Assembly (NCBI GenBank): GCA_002382525.1
Contig: DFYA01000249.1
Coordinates: forward strand, 1,910-14,338
Length of the DNA stretch: 12,429 nucleotides
From: Opitutaceae bacterium UBA4094
Lineage (GTDB): Bacteria; Verrucomicrobiota; Verrucomicrobiia; Opitutales; Opitutaceae
Reading direction: 5' to 3'
In this document: positions 6,454 to 12,429 of the stretch, in pieces
How the letters are laid out: the number at the start of each line of letters is the position of its first letter
How positions within the stretch are numbered: position 1 is the stretch's first letter
Notes under the pieces: generated by a model
The model's database searches: none
What the model saw: only the letters and a program-made list of their open reading frames with translations
What the model was told of the DNA's origin: nothing
Position numbers and translations under genes: made by a program

Positions 6454-7910
6454 AGGCCGTTTTGGTTGGCGGCGAGCAGGTCGGACCACCACGCGTTGTA
6501 GGTAGCTTGGAGGGCGGTGGCGACGGCGGGTTGGGCGGTGCGCAGGTTGGTGGTTTCGCGGATGTCGGTGGCGAGGTTGTAGAGGCCGTCGGTGAGGCTG
6601 GTTTGCCCGAGGCCGCCGCGTTTGTAGATCGGGCCGCCGGAAGCAACGGAGCCCTGGCGGATGGCCCATTGCTGGGCTTGGTTGCCGTCGTGGCGGTATC
6701 GAAAAAACAAATACTCGTGCGGCGTGATCGCGCCGTCGGCGAGCAGGGCGGTGGGATCGCGTCCGTCGATGATCTTGCCGGCGGGGCCGCTCGCGCCGGC
6801 GGCAGCGAGGGCGAGGGAAAAGAGGTCGAGCTGGGTAAACGGCTGGGTGCGCACGTGGCCGCCCTGGATGCGGCCGGGCCAGCGCACGATGCACGGGGTG
6901 CGGACGCCGCCCTCCCAGAGTTCGCGCTTTTGGCCGCGCAGGGGGAAGTTGTTGCCGCCGTAGCGGTATTCGCCGCCGTTGTCGGAGAAGAAAATGACGA
7001 GGGTATCCTCGGTGAGGTTGAGCCGGTCGAGCGTGGCGAGCAGGCGGGCGATCTGGTCGTCCATCGCGGAGATGGAGGCGAGGTAGCCGCGGCGCATCTC
7101 GGAGGTGCAGCCCGTGTAGCCGGAGGGGGTGGGATTGGTAGGGTTTTCCGGATACAGGTCGAGGTAGCGCTGTGGCGCCTGGAGGACGCGGTCGGCGTTG
7201 GCCGGGTAGTGCGGGGCGACGTGCGGCACGTAGGCGAAGAAGGGCCGGCGCCGGTTTTGCTCCATGAACCCGATGGTGGCGTCGGTGATGAGATCGGTGA
7301 GGTAGCCCTCGCGGCGGATCGGATGGTTGCCCCAGACGAGGTCGGGGTTTCCGTAGGTCGAGTTGTTCTCGTAATACCAATGCGTGTAGTAATCGACGGC
7401 GCCGGCCGGGCAGCCGAAGAACTCGTCGAAACCGCGATCGAGCGGACGGCTGCCGGGCGCCCAGCCGAGGTGCCATTTGCCGAAACATCCGCTGGTGTAG
7501 CCGCGCTGTTTGAGCAGTTGCGGGAGGATCAGTTGGTCCTGGGGCAGACCGATGCCGTAGTTGGATTCGGCGAAGAGCACGTTGTCGCCCATGCCGCAGC
7601 GTTGCGGGTGGCGGCCGGTGAGCAGGCCGACGCGGCACGGCGTGCAGACGGGGGAGGTGACGTAGAAGTCGTTGCAACGAACACCCTGCTGAGCGAGCGC
7701 GTCGAGGTGTGGCGAAAGCGCGCCGGTGCTGGTGGACGTGTGGCCGAATTGGTTGCGGTAACAGCCAAGATCCTCGAAGCCGTGATCGTCGGAGGCGATG
7801 AGCAGGATGTTGGGCGGGCGCGTGCCGGAGCCGGCGCGAGCGATCCATGGGGCGAGCAGCGACGCGGCGGCGGCGTTGGTGGCGGTTTGAAGAAAGCGGC
7901 GGCGATTCAT
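6450..7910 (-). CDS. Tat-exported sulfatase (formylglycine-dependent, type I)
   Basis: This 486-residue enzyme hydrolyses sulfate esters. The N-terminus MNRRRFLQTATNAAAASLLAPWIARAG is a twin-arginine signal (RRRFL) with likely cleavage after ARA near residue 26. The mature part opens with NILLIASDDHG, where Asp41 and Asp42 bind the metal. The active-site signature is C-T-P-C-R at 89-93, fitting [CS]-x-P-x-R; Cys89 would become formylglycine. Further conserved features are GKWHLG (Lys145, His147), PHVAPH (230-234), FFSDNGGE (Asp310, Asn311) and Lys328 before WEGGVRTP. Length is normal for family S1. The start at 7910 is set by the Tat signal; a longer frame to 7973 would run into the upstream terminator. 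The stop overlaps the ATG of the LamG/beta-helix gene by four bases, indicating translational coupling. The substrate is unknown; the context suggests a sulfated polysaccharide. A formylglycine-generating enzyme or anSME must be encoded elsewhere. Confidence 0.96.
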   Translation of the reverse strand: MNRRRFLQTATNAAAASLLAPWIARAGSGTRPPNILLIASDDHGFEDLGCYRNQFGHTSTSTGALSPHLDALAQQGVRCNDFYVTSPVCTPCRVGLLTGRHPQRCGMGDNVLFAESNYGIGLPQDQLILPQLLKQRGYTSGCFGKWHLGWAPGSRPLDRGFDEFFGCPAGAVDYYTHWYYENNSTYGNPDLVWGNHPIRREGYLTDLITDATIGFMEQNRRRPFFAYVPHVAPHYPANADRVLQAPQRYLDLYPENPTNPTPSGYTGCTSEMRRGYLASISAMDDQIARLLATLDRLNLTEDTLVIFFSDNGGEYRYGGNNFPLRGQKRELWEGGVRTPCIVRWPGRIQGGHVRTQPFTQLDLFSLALAAAGASGPAGKIIDGRDPTALLADGAITPHEYLFFRYRHDGNQAQQWAIRQGSVASGGPIYKRGGLGQTSLTDGLYNLATDIRETTNLRTAQPAVATALQATYNAWWSDLLAANQNGL

Positions 7911-7921
7911 GGCGGGCGTGG

Positions 7922-7962
7922 AAAACGAAAACACCCGGAGGACTTTGCAGCCGCTCCGGGTG
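7922..7962 (-). terminator. Intrinsic terminator of the PEP-CTERM gene at 7997-8788
   Basis: CACCCGGAG and CTCCGGGTG form a perfect 9-bp stem with a 13-base loop (7932-7962). On the minus strand TTTTCGTTTT follows (7931-7922). It starts 34 bases after the PEP-CTERM stop codon and its T-tract ends 11 bases before the sulfatase ATG. The interrupted T-tract may allow more read-through than the terminator at 2319. Confidence 0.82.
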
Positions 7963-7996
7963 ATGAACCCCAAATCGTAAATGAAGGTGAGTTAAC

Positions 7997-8788
7997 TCAG
8001 GCTTGGACCGTGCGACGGCGGCGACTGACGCCAGTCAACATCACCACGCCGCCGAGGAGCAGCCCGATGGAGCTGGGTTCGGGGATGGGGGTGGCGGTGA
8101 TGGTGAAGGTGTCGAAGCGGAGGGTGGTGAAGGCAGTGTGCGAGGCCGAGAACAGGCCAAACGCGGTGACCGTGCCGCTAAGGGGTAACGTGGCCGTGCT
8201 GCCGATCGAGAGGGCGCTGCCGGGGGTGAAGGTCAAAGAACTCCATTCGGAGCCGGCCATCAATTGGGTCTTCTGCTCCGCTTGGGTGGAGAAGGTGCTG
8301 ACGGCGGCATTGGTGTTCGACTGATCGGAGACATACCAATCGCTCCCTACGCGGATCGCGAGTTGGAGTGTTTCGGTCGCTGCGCTGTTGCCTTGTTGCC
8401 AGTCGAAGCGAGTGATGTCCGCCAAGCTCACGCTGTATTCATCGGTCCACAAAAGCGTCGGTGCAGCGGTTTGGTTCGAGAAGAAGAAACCAAATCCGAG
8501 GGCCGTGTCGGTGGTGGTCTGGTTGGAATTCACGCCGTCGAGGTTGGACGGACTTCCGGTGGCGGCGCTGACCGCCCACTGGAGATTTGTGCTTCCCAAG
8601 TGGTTCGTCACTTGCGTCGCGTCAGCGGTGCGGTGCGCATACCAGTTGTAGCCGCTCATGGAAGCCGGGCCGGAGGAACCCGTGGGGCGGGCGAAAATTT
8701 CGCGATAGACGACTTCGGTCTGGGAATGACCGAGGGTCGGGAGCAGGAGGGCGGCGGCGAGGCCGCAAATTAACAGGGGATTTTTCAT
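7997..8788 (-). CDS. PEP-CTERM surface protein (second copy), head of the sulfatase run
   Basis: This is a 263-residue exported protein. ATG 8788 gives a proper signal peptide (MKNPLLICGLAAALLLP, cleavage near GHS-Q at about 23); the in-frame extension to 8851 adds 21 residues without signal character and is rejected. The mature region is Ser/Thr/Asn-rich and beta-like, with YNWYAHRTADATQV, LGFGFFFSNQT and TTLRFDTFTITA before the tail. The tail PEPSS begins near residue 236, followed by a hydrophobic helix (LLLGGVVMLTGV) and RRRR. An exosortase would process it; none is present here. It diverges from a LacI repressor gene over 120 bp, so it is the likeliest first target of that repressor. The sulfatase follows 86 bp downstream across a terminator. 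There is no Shine-Dalgarno. The biological role is unknown; it shares little sequence with the other two PEP-CTERM proteins outside the ends. Confidence 0.9.
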   Translation of the reverse strand: MKNPLLICGLAAALLLPTLGHSQTEVVYREIFARPTGSSGPASMSGYNWYAHRTADATQVTNHLGSTNLQWAVSAATGSPSNLDGVNSNQTTTDTALGFGFFFSNQTAAPTLLWTDEYSVSLADITRFDWQQGNSAATETLQLAIRVGSDWYVSDQSNTNAAVSTFSTQAEQKTQLMAGSEWSSLTFTPGSALSIGSTATLPLSGTVTAFGLFSASHTAFTTLRFDTFTITATPIPEPSSIGLLLGGVVMLTGVSRRRRTVQA

Positions 8789-8822
8789 GGGTGTGAAGGA
8801 GGGGCCGATGTTGTGTCCTCCC

Positions 8823-8841
8823 GTTGCGCGACCGACGCAAC
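8823..8841. promoter_or_regulatory. Candidate repressor operator in the divergent spacer
   Basis: GTTGCG and CGCAAC form an inverted repeat with a 7-base gap between two divergent genes (PEP-CTERM at 8788 and lacI-type at 8909). An AT-rich patch follows at 8849-8864. On the plus strand it reads TATAAA (8859-8864) and on the minus strand TATAGT (8862-8857), either of which could be a -10 box. If the minus-strand box is used, the inverted repeat falls just downstream of the transcript start of the PEP-CTERM gene, a usual place for a repressor. LacI-family repressors commonly bind such repeats and their own promoter. No second copy of the repeat was found to support it. Confidence 0.35.
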
Positions 8842-8908
8842 CGGGCTTCAACTGTAACTATAAAGTCTGGGCTCGCGTCCGCGCTCTCTGCGGCGTTAGC
8901 GATGGTCG

Positions 8909-9955
8909 ATGCCGTCGACCCCCAGGCGTGTTACGATGAAACAGATCGCGGCCGAGGCCGGGGTCAGTGTGATGACGGTGTCTTACTCGTTGCGCGATCA
9001 TCCGGAGATCCCGCGGACCACGCGCGAGCGGGTGAAGGCGGTGGCGGAGCGAATGGGATTTCGTCCCGATCCAATGCTCTCGGCGCTGGTCGCTTATCGT
9101 GGCGGTGCGAGGCGACAGGCGACTCACGGGGCGCTGGCGTTGGTGACGCAGATGACGCCGCGACACCTGCAGTCTTCGACGTTTGGCAAACGCGTTACCG
9201 CGTCGATTCGCCGACGGGCGCGACAACTCGGATATGACTTGGAGGTCTTCTGGCTGGACCCTGCGATGTCGCCGGCCCGCGCGTCGGATATTCTGCTCAA
9301 TCGAGGCATCAAGGGCTTGATCGTCGCGCCGCCGGCCCGGCCGGGCGGGGAACTGCGGCTCGACTGGAATCAGTTTTCCGCCGTGGCGCTTGGGCGGTCA
9401 CTGGGCTATCCGCGCCTCGATTTCGTCAGCGCCAACCAATACAACGCCGGTCTTCGGCTGCACGACGAGTTGGTGGGGCGCGGTTACGCGCGTATCGGTT
9501 TTGTCGGTTGCGCGGATATCGATGCGCGCGTGCAGCATCGGTTTCTCGGTGGTTATGCGGCGCGAGAAGCCGAGCGCGCCGACGGGGAGCGGATCCGCCC
9601 GCTGCTTCGGCCGGAGCTGAAATCCGCGGAGTTGAAACAGTGGATCAAGGAAAACCGGCCCGATGCCATCATCGCGGATGGGGTCGCGATCTTGCCGTTA
9701 TTGGAAGAAGTCGGCGTGCGGGTGCCGGAGAAGATCGGCGTGGCGCTCTGTATCGTGGACGACACGAATCAACGGTGTTGTGGCATGCGGCCGAACTTCG
9801 AGCTGATCGGCGCACGCTCGGCGGACTTTCTGCACATGAAGATGCTGCACGACGAAAAAGGACCTCCGGAGCAAGCGACCGGTTGGGTGATCGAAGGCGA
9901 GTGGCACGAGGGCGAAACGCTGCGCCCGGTTGCGGACGCGAAGGTCACTGGGTGA
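8909..9955 (+). CDS. LacI-family transcriptional regulator
   Basis: This 348-residue regulator has the usual family length. Residues about 8-60 form the LacI helix-turn-helix and hinge: VTMKQIAAEAGVSVMTVSYS, then LRDHPEIPRTTRERV and AERMGFRPDPMLSALV. The rest (about 70-340) is a periplasmic-binding-protein-like effector domain with DILLNRGIKGLIVAPPA, LDFVSANQYNAG, GYARIGFVG, RPDAIIADGVAILPLL and PEKIGVALCIVDD. It ends with IGARSADFLHMKMLHDE and TGWVIEGEWHEGETL. The family binds sugars or sugar derivatives and usually represses nearby catabolic genes; it acts in the cytoplasm. ATG 8909 places the helix-turn-helix at the normal distance; ATG 8936 would cut into it. It diverges from the PEP-CTERM/sulfatase run, which is its likely target. 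Its last 11 bases overlap the end of the decayed beta-helix gene. The effector cannot be predicted. Confidence 0.95.
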   Translation: MPSTPRRVTMKQIAAEAGVSVMTVSYSLRDHPEIPRTTRERVKAVAERMGFRPDPMLSALVAYRGGARRQATHGALALVTQMTPRHLQSSTFGKRVTASIRRRARQLGYDLEVFWLDPAMSPARASDILLNRGIKGLIVAPPARPGGELRLDWNQFSAVALGRSLGYPRLDFVSANQYNAGLRLHDELVGRGYARIGFVGCADIDARVQHRFLGGYAAREAERADGERIRPLLRPELKSAELKQWIKENRPDAIIADGVAILPLLEEVGVRVPEKIGVALCIVDDTNQRCCGMRPNFELIGARSADFLHMKMLHDEKGPPEQATGWVIEGEWHEGETLRPVADAKVTG

Positions 9956-10689
9956 CGCGGAGGGGGAGGAAACGTCGTGGGTTTTCGGATACGGGCGCCG
10001 GGTGGGTGACGGTGACCGGATCGATCAGGGAAACGGAGGCGGGTTGGAAGCGATTACGGTCCAGGTGACGAGGTCGGAGCTGGCGAGGACTTAGTAGGTG
10101 AGGTCGGCGCAGGCGCGCAAGAAGGGAGGGTGAGGTGGGTGCCAATGTTCGTAATACGAACATGTGGTCCGGTGTCGGACGTTAGGGGATTGCCGCCGCC
10201 GGTGTTGTTGGGACCGACGCCCCACGCGTAGGGCCAAGGGCGGGTCCACGTGCCGTCGGCTGCGGGCGTCCAACCGCTGTTCCACGCTTCGGAGCCGGAG
10301 CGGATCACGTTGCCCGTGTGGGCGGGAGCGGCGGGATTCCAGCCGGCGCCCTCCACGACGATCGGTGCGGCGGTGCTCGGGGACGGGAGGCTGCTCGCGT
10401 TGGTGGCACCGGGCGTGCCCTCGCGGTAGGTGCCGGGAGCGAGCTGCACACGCACGCTCTGGCTGGCGGCGTTGTGGGTGTGAACGGTGCGGTTGAGCGC
10501 GGCTTGAAGCGTGTTGAACGGGGAGGCGGCTGAGCCGTTGCCACCGGACTTCGCGGAGGCGTCCACGTGGAGCGTGATCGTGATGACGGATTCGTCGATG
10601 GGCGCGGCGCCGGTGCCGCCGAGGGCAAAGGCACAAACGGGGAGAAGGAGGCTAAGGAGAACGGACAACCACAAAGACCGGTGGGGCAT
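9945..10689 (-). pseudogene. Decayed right-handed beta-helix protein gene
   Basis: From ATG 10689 it encodes a signal peptide (LWLSVLLSLLLPVCAFA) and a beta-helix N-terminus: ITLHVDASAKSGGNGSAASP, FNTLQAALN, VRVQLAPGTYREG, PIVVEGAGWNPA, ending at GNPLTSDTGPHVRITNIGTH near 10130. It should then continue for several hundred residues, but the reading jumps straight into a C-terminal module spread over three frames. LTLP joins FLRACADLTY by a frameshift at about 10121-10130. A TAA stop (10093-10091) interrupts LTY-VLASSDLVTWTVIAS. A second frameshift near 10036-10055 leads to SLIDPVTVTHPAP and RRFLPLRVTQ, ending at TGA 9947-9945. That module is the same kind as the C-terminus of the LamG/beta-helix protein (LTYELQTSNDLQDW...HFFRVNV). 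The pattern is best explained by a large internal deletion plus point decay. The open 215-codon frame is therefore not a real small protein. The gene lies back-to-back with the third PEP-CTERM gene. Confidence 0.82.
10145..10163. repeat. Perfect 9-bp inverted repeat (19-bp palindrome) inside the pseudogene
   Basis: ATGTTCGTAATACGAACAT reads as two perfect 9-bp arms around one A. It lies where the beta-helix part of the decayed gene ends, just before the C-terminal module, and about 190 bp past the LacI gene. It could be an operator, a deletion scar or chance. In the pseudogene frame it encodes HVRITN. Confidence 0.6.
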
Positions 10690-10802
10690 AGGTCGGCGCA
10701 CGGTGTTCGCGCCGTCGTGACCGTGGCGAGCCGTCCAATGTTTTCGCTAACCTTGCAGTCCGTTGTAGGCTGACCGCATCGCGGCGACAGCGCCGGTCTC
10801 TG

Positions 10803-10837
10803 CTTCGTGCCGCCGCCCGTGCTACGCTAGCACGAAG
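10803..10837. promoter_or_regulatory. Nested palindromes, candidate operator of the third PEP-CTERM gene
   Basis: CGTGCTA and TAGCACG pair perfectly around CGC (10818-10834), and an outer pair CTTCGTGC / GCACGAAG spans 10803-10837. CGTGC occurs twice as a direct repeat (10806-10810, 10818-10822) and once inverted (10830-10834), so two alternative dyads are possible. The inner GTGCTACGCTAGCAC resembles LacI/GalR-type half-sites but is one base shorter than the usual CG-centred 16-mer. It lies 115 bp upstream of the plus-strand PEP-CTERM ATG and 114 bp upstream of the decayed gene on the minus strand. The rest of the 259-bp spacer 10690-10948 has only an AT-rich TTAATATA (10930-10937) close to the start. 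Confidence 0.35.
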
Positions 10838-10948
10838 AATTGCTTTCAGACGGCTCGATATTAAGCAGCACTCGTCGCGTCAGTGCTTCGGTTAACCCTG
10901 ACCGACCTTATCGCAGGTCTCAACAGGCCTTAATATACCCAAACCACT

Positions 10949-11848
10949 ATGAAAAATTATCTTACCCCCGCGGCCGTCGCGATGCTCGGCCTCGCAATCC
11001 CAGCCCAAGCCACCCTGTTGGTCTATGAAGGCAATAATTACACGACGGGTTCAACCTTTGTCCCGTCGGGCGAGGGAGATGTGCTGGTGAACCGAGTGAA
11101 CGGCGTGGATCAGGCTTTTAACCTCACCAACGTCACTTCAGTGAGGCGTTCGGCCAACTGGATGACGAGCAACATGGCGGCGGTTGGAGCCCAAACCCTG
11201 TCGTATTCGGTCGGTGGCAACACGCTGGTCACCTCGGGCGGACAGGCCCAATTGCTCAATGCGCGCGGTGTGCGCTACTACACCGACGCGTTTGCCGCCA
11301 CGGGTGGGACGATCTACGGCAGCTACCTCTGGCAAACCCCCACGTTGAATGCCACGAACGAGTGGTCCGGTTTTTTTGATATTCGCAATGCTACTGGGGG
11401 CTTAGACGCTCGAATCGGAGTGGGGGTAAACGATACCGCTCAAACGAATCTGCAGTTCCGATATGGTGGCACGGTTAACACCACGACGTTGGCGATGGCC
11501 CAAGCGACCACCTGCTTCATGGTCTATAAGGCAGAATATAATGCCTCTGGCCAAATGACCCGGCTGGATCTCTGGGTAAACCCCGCAGATCTCACCTCTG
11601 AAGCGAGTGCGGGCACGTCGTTCGCTTACACCGGAACGATCGGCGGCGGCGGGTTCGGAGGATTTCTCTACGAAAAAGGAAACACCGGCGGCTCCCCCGC
11701 TTCGCAAAACCCCACCTTTGACGAGTTCCGGGTTGGCACGACGTGGGCCGACGTCACCCCCATTCCCGAGCCCTCCGCCTTCGCGGCGCTGGCCGGTCTG
11801 GGTGCCCTCGGCTTAGCGGCTTTCGGCCGTCGCCGCCGGGTGGCTTGA
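10949..11848 (+). CDS. PEP-CTERM surface protein (third copy)
   Basis: This is a 299-residue exported protein. The signal peptide is MKNYLTPAAVAMLGLAIPAQA with cleavage near residue 21. The mature part begins LLVYEGNNYTTGSTF, an opening seen in many PEP-CTERM proteins with a LamG/jellyroll-like fold. It continues with beta-type segments such as WSGFFDIRNATGGLDARIGV, LQFRYGGTVN, CFMVYKAEYNASGQMTRLDL and the near-terminal PTFDEFRVGTTWADVT. The tail PEPSA starts near residue 273, then a hydrophobic helix (LAGLGALGLAAF) and GRRRRVA. The tail is very like that of the first PEP-CTERM protein (LLGLGALGLAV), pointing to the same exosortase. The gene stands alone with its own upstream spacer and a strong terminator, so it is monocistronic. 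There is no Shine-Dalgarno. The function is unknown; envelope or extracellular matrix is the inferred location. Confidence 0.92.
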   Translation: MKNYLTPAAVAMLGLAIPAQATLLVYEGNNYTTGSTFVPSGEGDVLVNRVNGVDQAFNLTNVTSVRRSANWMTSNMAAVGAQTLSYSVGGNTLVTSGGQAQLLNARGVRYYTDAFAATGGTIYGSYLWQTPTLNATNEWSGFFDIRNATGGLDARIGVGVNDTAQTNLQFRYGGTVNTTTLAMAQATTCFMVYKAEYNASGQMTRLDLWVNPADLTSEASAGTSFAYTGTIGGGGFGGFLYEKGNTGGSPASQNPTFDEFRVGTTWADVTPIPEPSAFAALAGLGALGLAAFGRRRRVA

Positions 11849-11869
11849 GTTTTGTTCAGGGGTGAATCT

Positions 11870-11905
11870 GCGGCCGGGGCTTTGACGCCCCGGCCGCTTT
11901 TTTTT
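11870..11905 (+). terminator. Intrinsic terminator of the third PEP-CTERM gene
   Basis: GCGGCCGGGGC and GCCCCGGCCGC form a perfect 11-bp stem with a 6-base loop (11870-11897), followed by eight T residues (11898-11905). It begins 21 bases after the stop codon. A second hairpin, GCACGC/GCGTGC at 11917-11931, lies between it and the stop of the convergent LacI-type gene but has no T-tract on the minus strand. Confidence 0.95.
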
Positions 11906-11937
11906 GCGCCGGGGGGGCACGCGCGGCGTGCGCCGGG

Positions 11938-12429
11938 CTAGCTAACGTGACGCGGAGCCGGCTCGCGCCAGCGTCCGAGGAGGAGGAGGCGGCTGGGAAT
12001 GGCGGGCAGCCCGGTTTCGCCGCGTTCGACCAAACGCGTCACCCAGTCCACGGCGGCGGCGCCGATGGCGGCGTTTTGGTGATCCATTCCGGGGCCGGGT
12101 TCGTCGGTATCGAGCGCGTAGGAGGCGAGCAACACGCGGTCGGGCACCCCGATCCCAGCAGCGGCAAGCCAAGTGGCGGCGCGCGGTTCACGGGTGACGA
12201 CGGCGTCGAGCCGGTGGCGACGCACCCACGCGATAAACGCGTCGGCGGACGGTGTTTCGTAGGCCAGCAGCGGGATGCGGCGCAGCTCGCGCCACGCGGC
12301 GAACGCAGACCCGGCGCGTCCGCGCACGCGACGGTCGTCTTCTTCCCACAGATAGACGCCGATGCGACGGCGTCCGCGCGCGGCAAGCGTATCGACCAGC
12401 GCGGTCATGGTTTGAAAGTGGTCGTTGGT
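11938..12429 (-). CDS. LacI-family regulator, C-terminal part only (5' end beyond window)
   Basis: The minus-strand frame is open from the right edge to TAG at 11938 (163 residues visible). The ATG at 12408 is not the start: the frame continues above it as TNDHFQT, which fits the family pattern at the beginning of the second effector-domain lobe (N-D-x-x-x-x-M followed by L-x-x-x-G-x-R-R-I-G). The visible part includes RGRRRIGVYLWEEDD, then RRHRLDAVVTREP, GVPDRVLLASYALD and the closing pattern MDHQNAAIGAAAVDWVTRLV with RLLLLGRWREP. These match the C-terminal half of the effector-binding domain of LacI/GalR regulators. The DNA-binding domain is outside the window, so the operator type cannot be judged. 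It is convergent with the third PEP-CTERM gene; its targets probably lie to the right or include that gene. Confidence 0.85.
   Translation of the reverse strand, partial: TNDHFQTMTALVDTLAARGRRRIGVYLWEEDDRRVRGRAGSAFAAWRELRRIPLLAYETPSADAFIAWVRRHRLDAVVTREPRAATWLAAAGIGVPDRVLLASYALDTDEPGPGMDHQNAAIGAAAVDWVTRLVERGETGLPAIPSRLLLLGRWREPAPRHVS

Noticed and set aside
6454..7848. Upstream extension of the LamG/beta-helix frame giving a 1492-residue protein
   Set aside because: The extra 465 residues are Arg/Pro/His-rich out-of-frame translation of the sulfatase; the signal peptide and ATGA overlap fix the start at 6453.
7911..7973. Longer start for the sulfatase
   Set aside because: It would place 21 residues before a textbook twin-arginine signal and runs through the upstream terminator.
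6462..8324. Plus-strand open frame of 620 codons opposite the sulfatase and second PEP-CTERM gene
   Set aside because: It runs antisense across two real genes and the terminator between them and has biased composition; the sulfatase motifs on the minus strand are decisive.
10054..10701. 215-codon minus-strand frame read as an intact small secreted protein
   Set aside because: It ends in a Pro/Ser/Ala-rich out-of-frame tail exactly where the C-terminal module continues in the other two frames, so it is a frame-broken remnant.
11917..11931. GCACGC/GCGTGC hairpin as a minus-strand terminator for the second LacI-type gene
   Set aside because: On the minus strand it is followed by a run of C, not T, so it does not qualify as an intrinsic terminator.
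1..12429. Search for CRISPR arrays, tRNA or rRNA genes, insertion sequences and an exosortase gene
   Set aside because: No regularly spaced repeats, no cloverleaf or rRNA stretches, no transposase or terminal repeats and no exosortase-like membrane protein were seen.

Overview
The window comes from a GC-rich bacterium, most likely a member of the Verrucomicrobiota of the Opitutales/Opitutaceae kind. This is inferred from the mix of gene families, not from a marker gene. The families are three PEP-CTERM surface proteins, a type II secretion-like pseudopilin, a Tat-exported sulfatase, a very large secreted LamG/beta-helix protein with the DPDGDG-type C-terminal module common in that phylum, and LacI-family regulators. 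No gene start in the window has a convincing Shine-Dalgarno sequence. No tRNA, rRNA, insertion sequence or CRISPR array was seen.

Layout: positions 1-8788 form one long minus-strand run. Read in the direction of transcription it is PEP-CTERM protein (8788-7997), intrinsic terminator, sulfatase (7910-6450), LamG/beta-helix protein (6453-3370, ATGA overlap with the sulfatase), a 175-bp spacer, second PEP-CTERM protein (3194-2379), intrinsic terminator, a 558-residue protein of unknown function (2307-631), and a pseudopilin (530 to beyond the left edge). A LacI-type repressor gene (8909-9955, plus) diverges from the head of this run across a 120-bp spacer with an inverted repeat that could be its operator. 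Convergent with the repressor and overlapping its end by 11 bp is a decayed beta-helix gene (10689-9945, minus). It has lost most of its middle and carries two frameshifts and a stop in its C-terminal module. A third PEP-CTERM gene (10949-11848, plus) follows and ends in a strong terminator. The 3' part of a second LacI-family gene enters from the right edge on the minus strand.

How it may work together: the run looks like a small sulfated-polysaccharide locus under LacI control. The sulfatase would remove sulfate groups outside the cytoplasm. The coupled LamG/beta-helix protein would bind or cut the glycan. The PEP-CTERM proteins would be sorted to the envelope by an exosortase encoded elsewhere. 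The substrate cannot be read from the sequence.

The most unusual structural point is that both minus-strand PEP-CTERM genes are followed by an intrinsic terminator whose T-tract ends exactly 11 bases before the ATG of the next gene. The downstream enzyme genes therefore have no room for an ordinary promoter of their own after the terminator.
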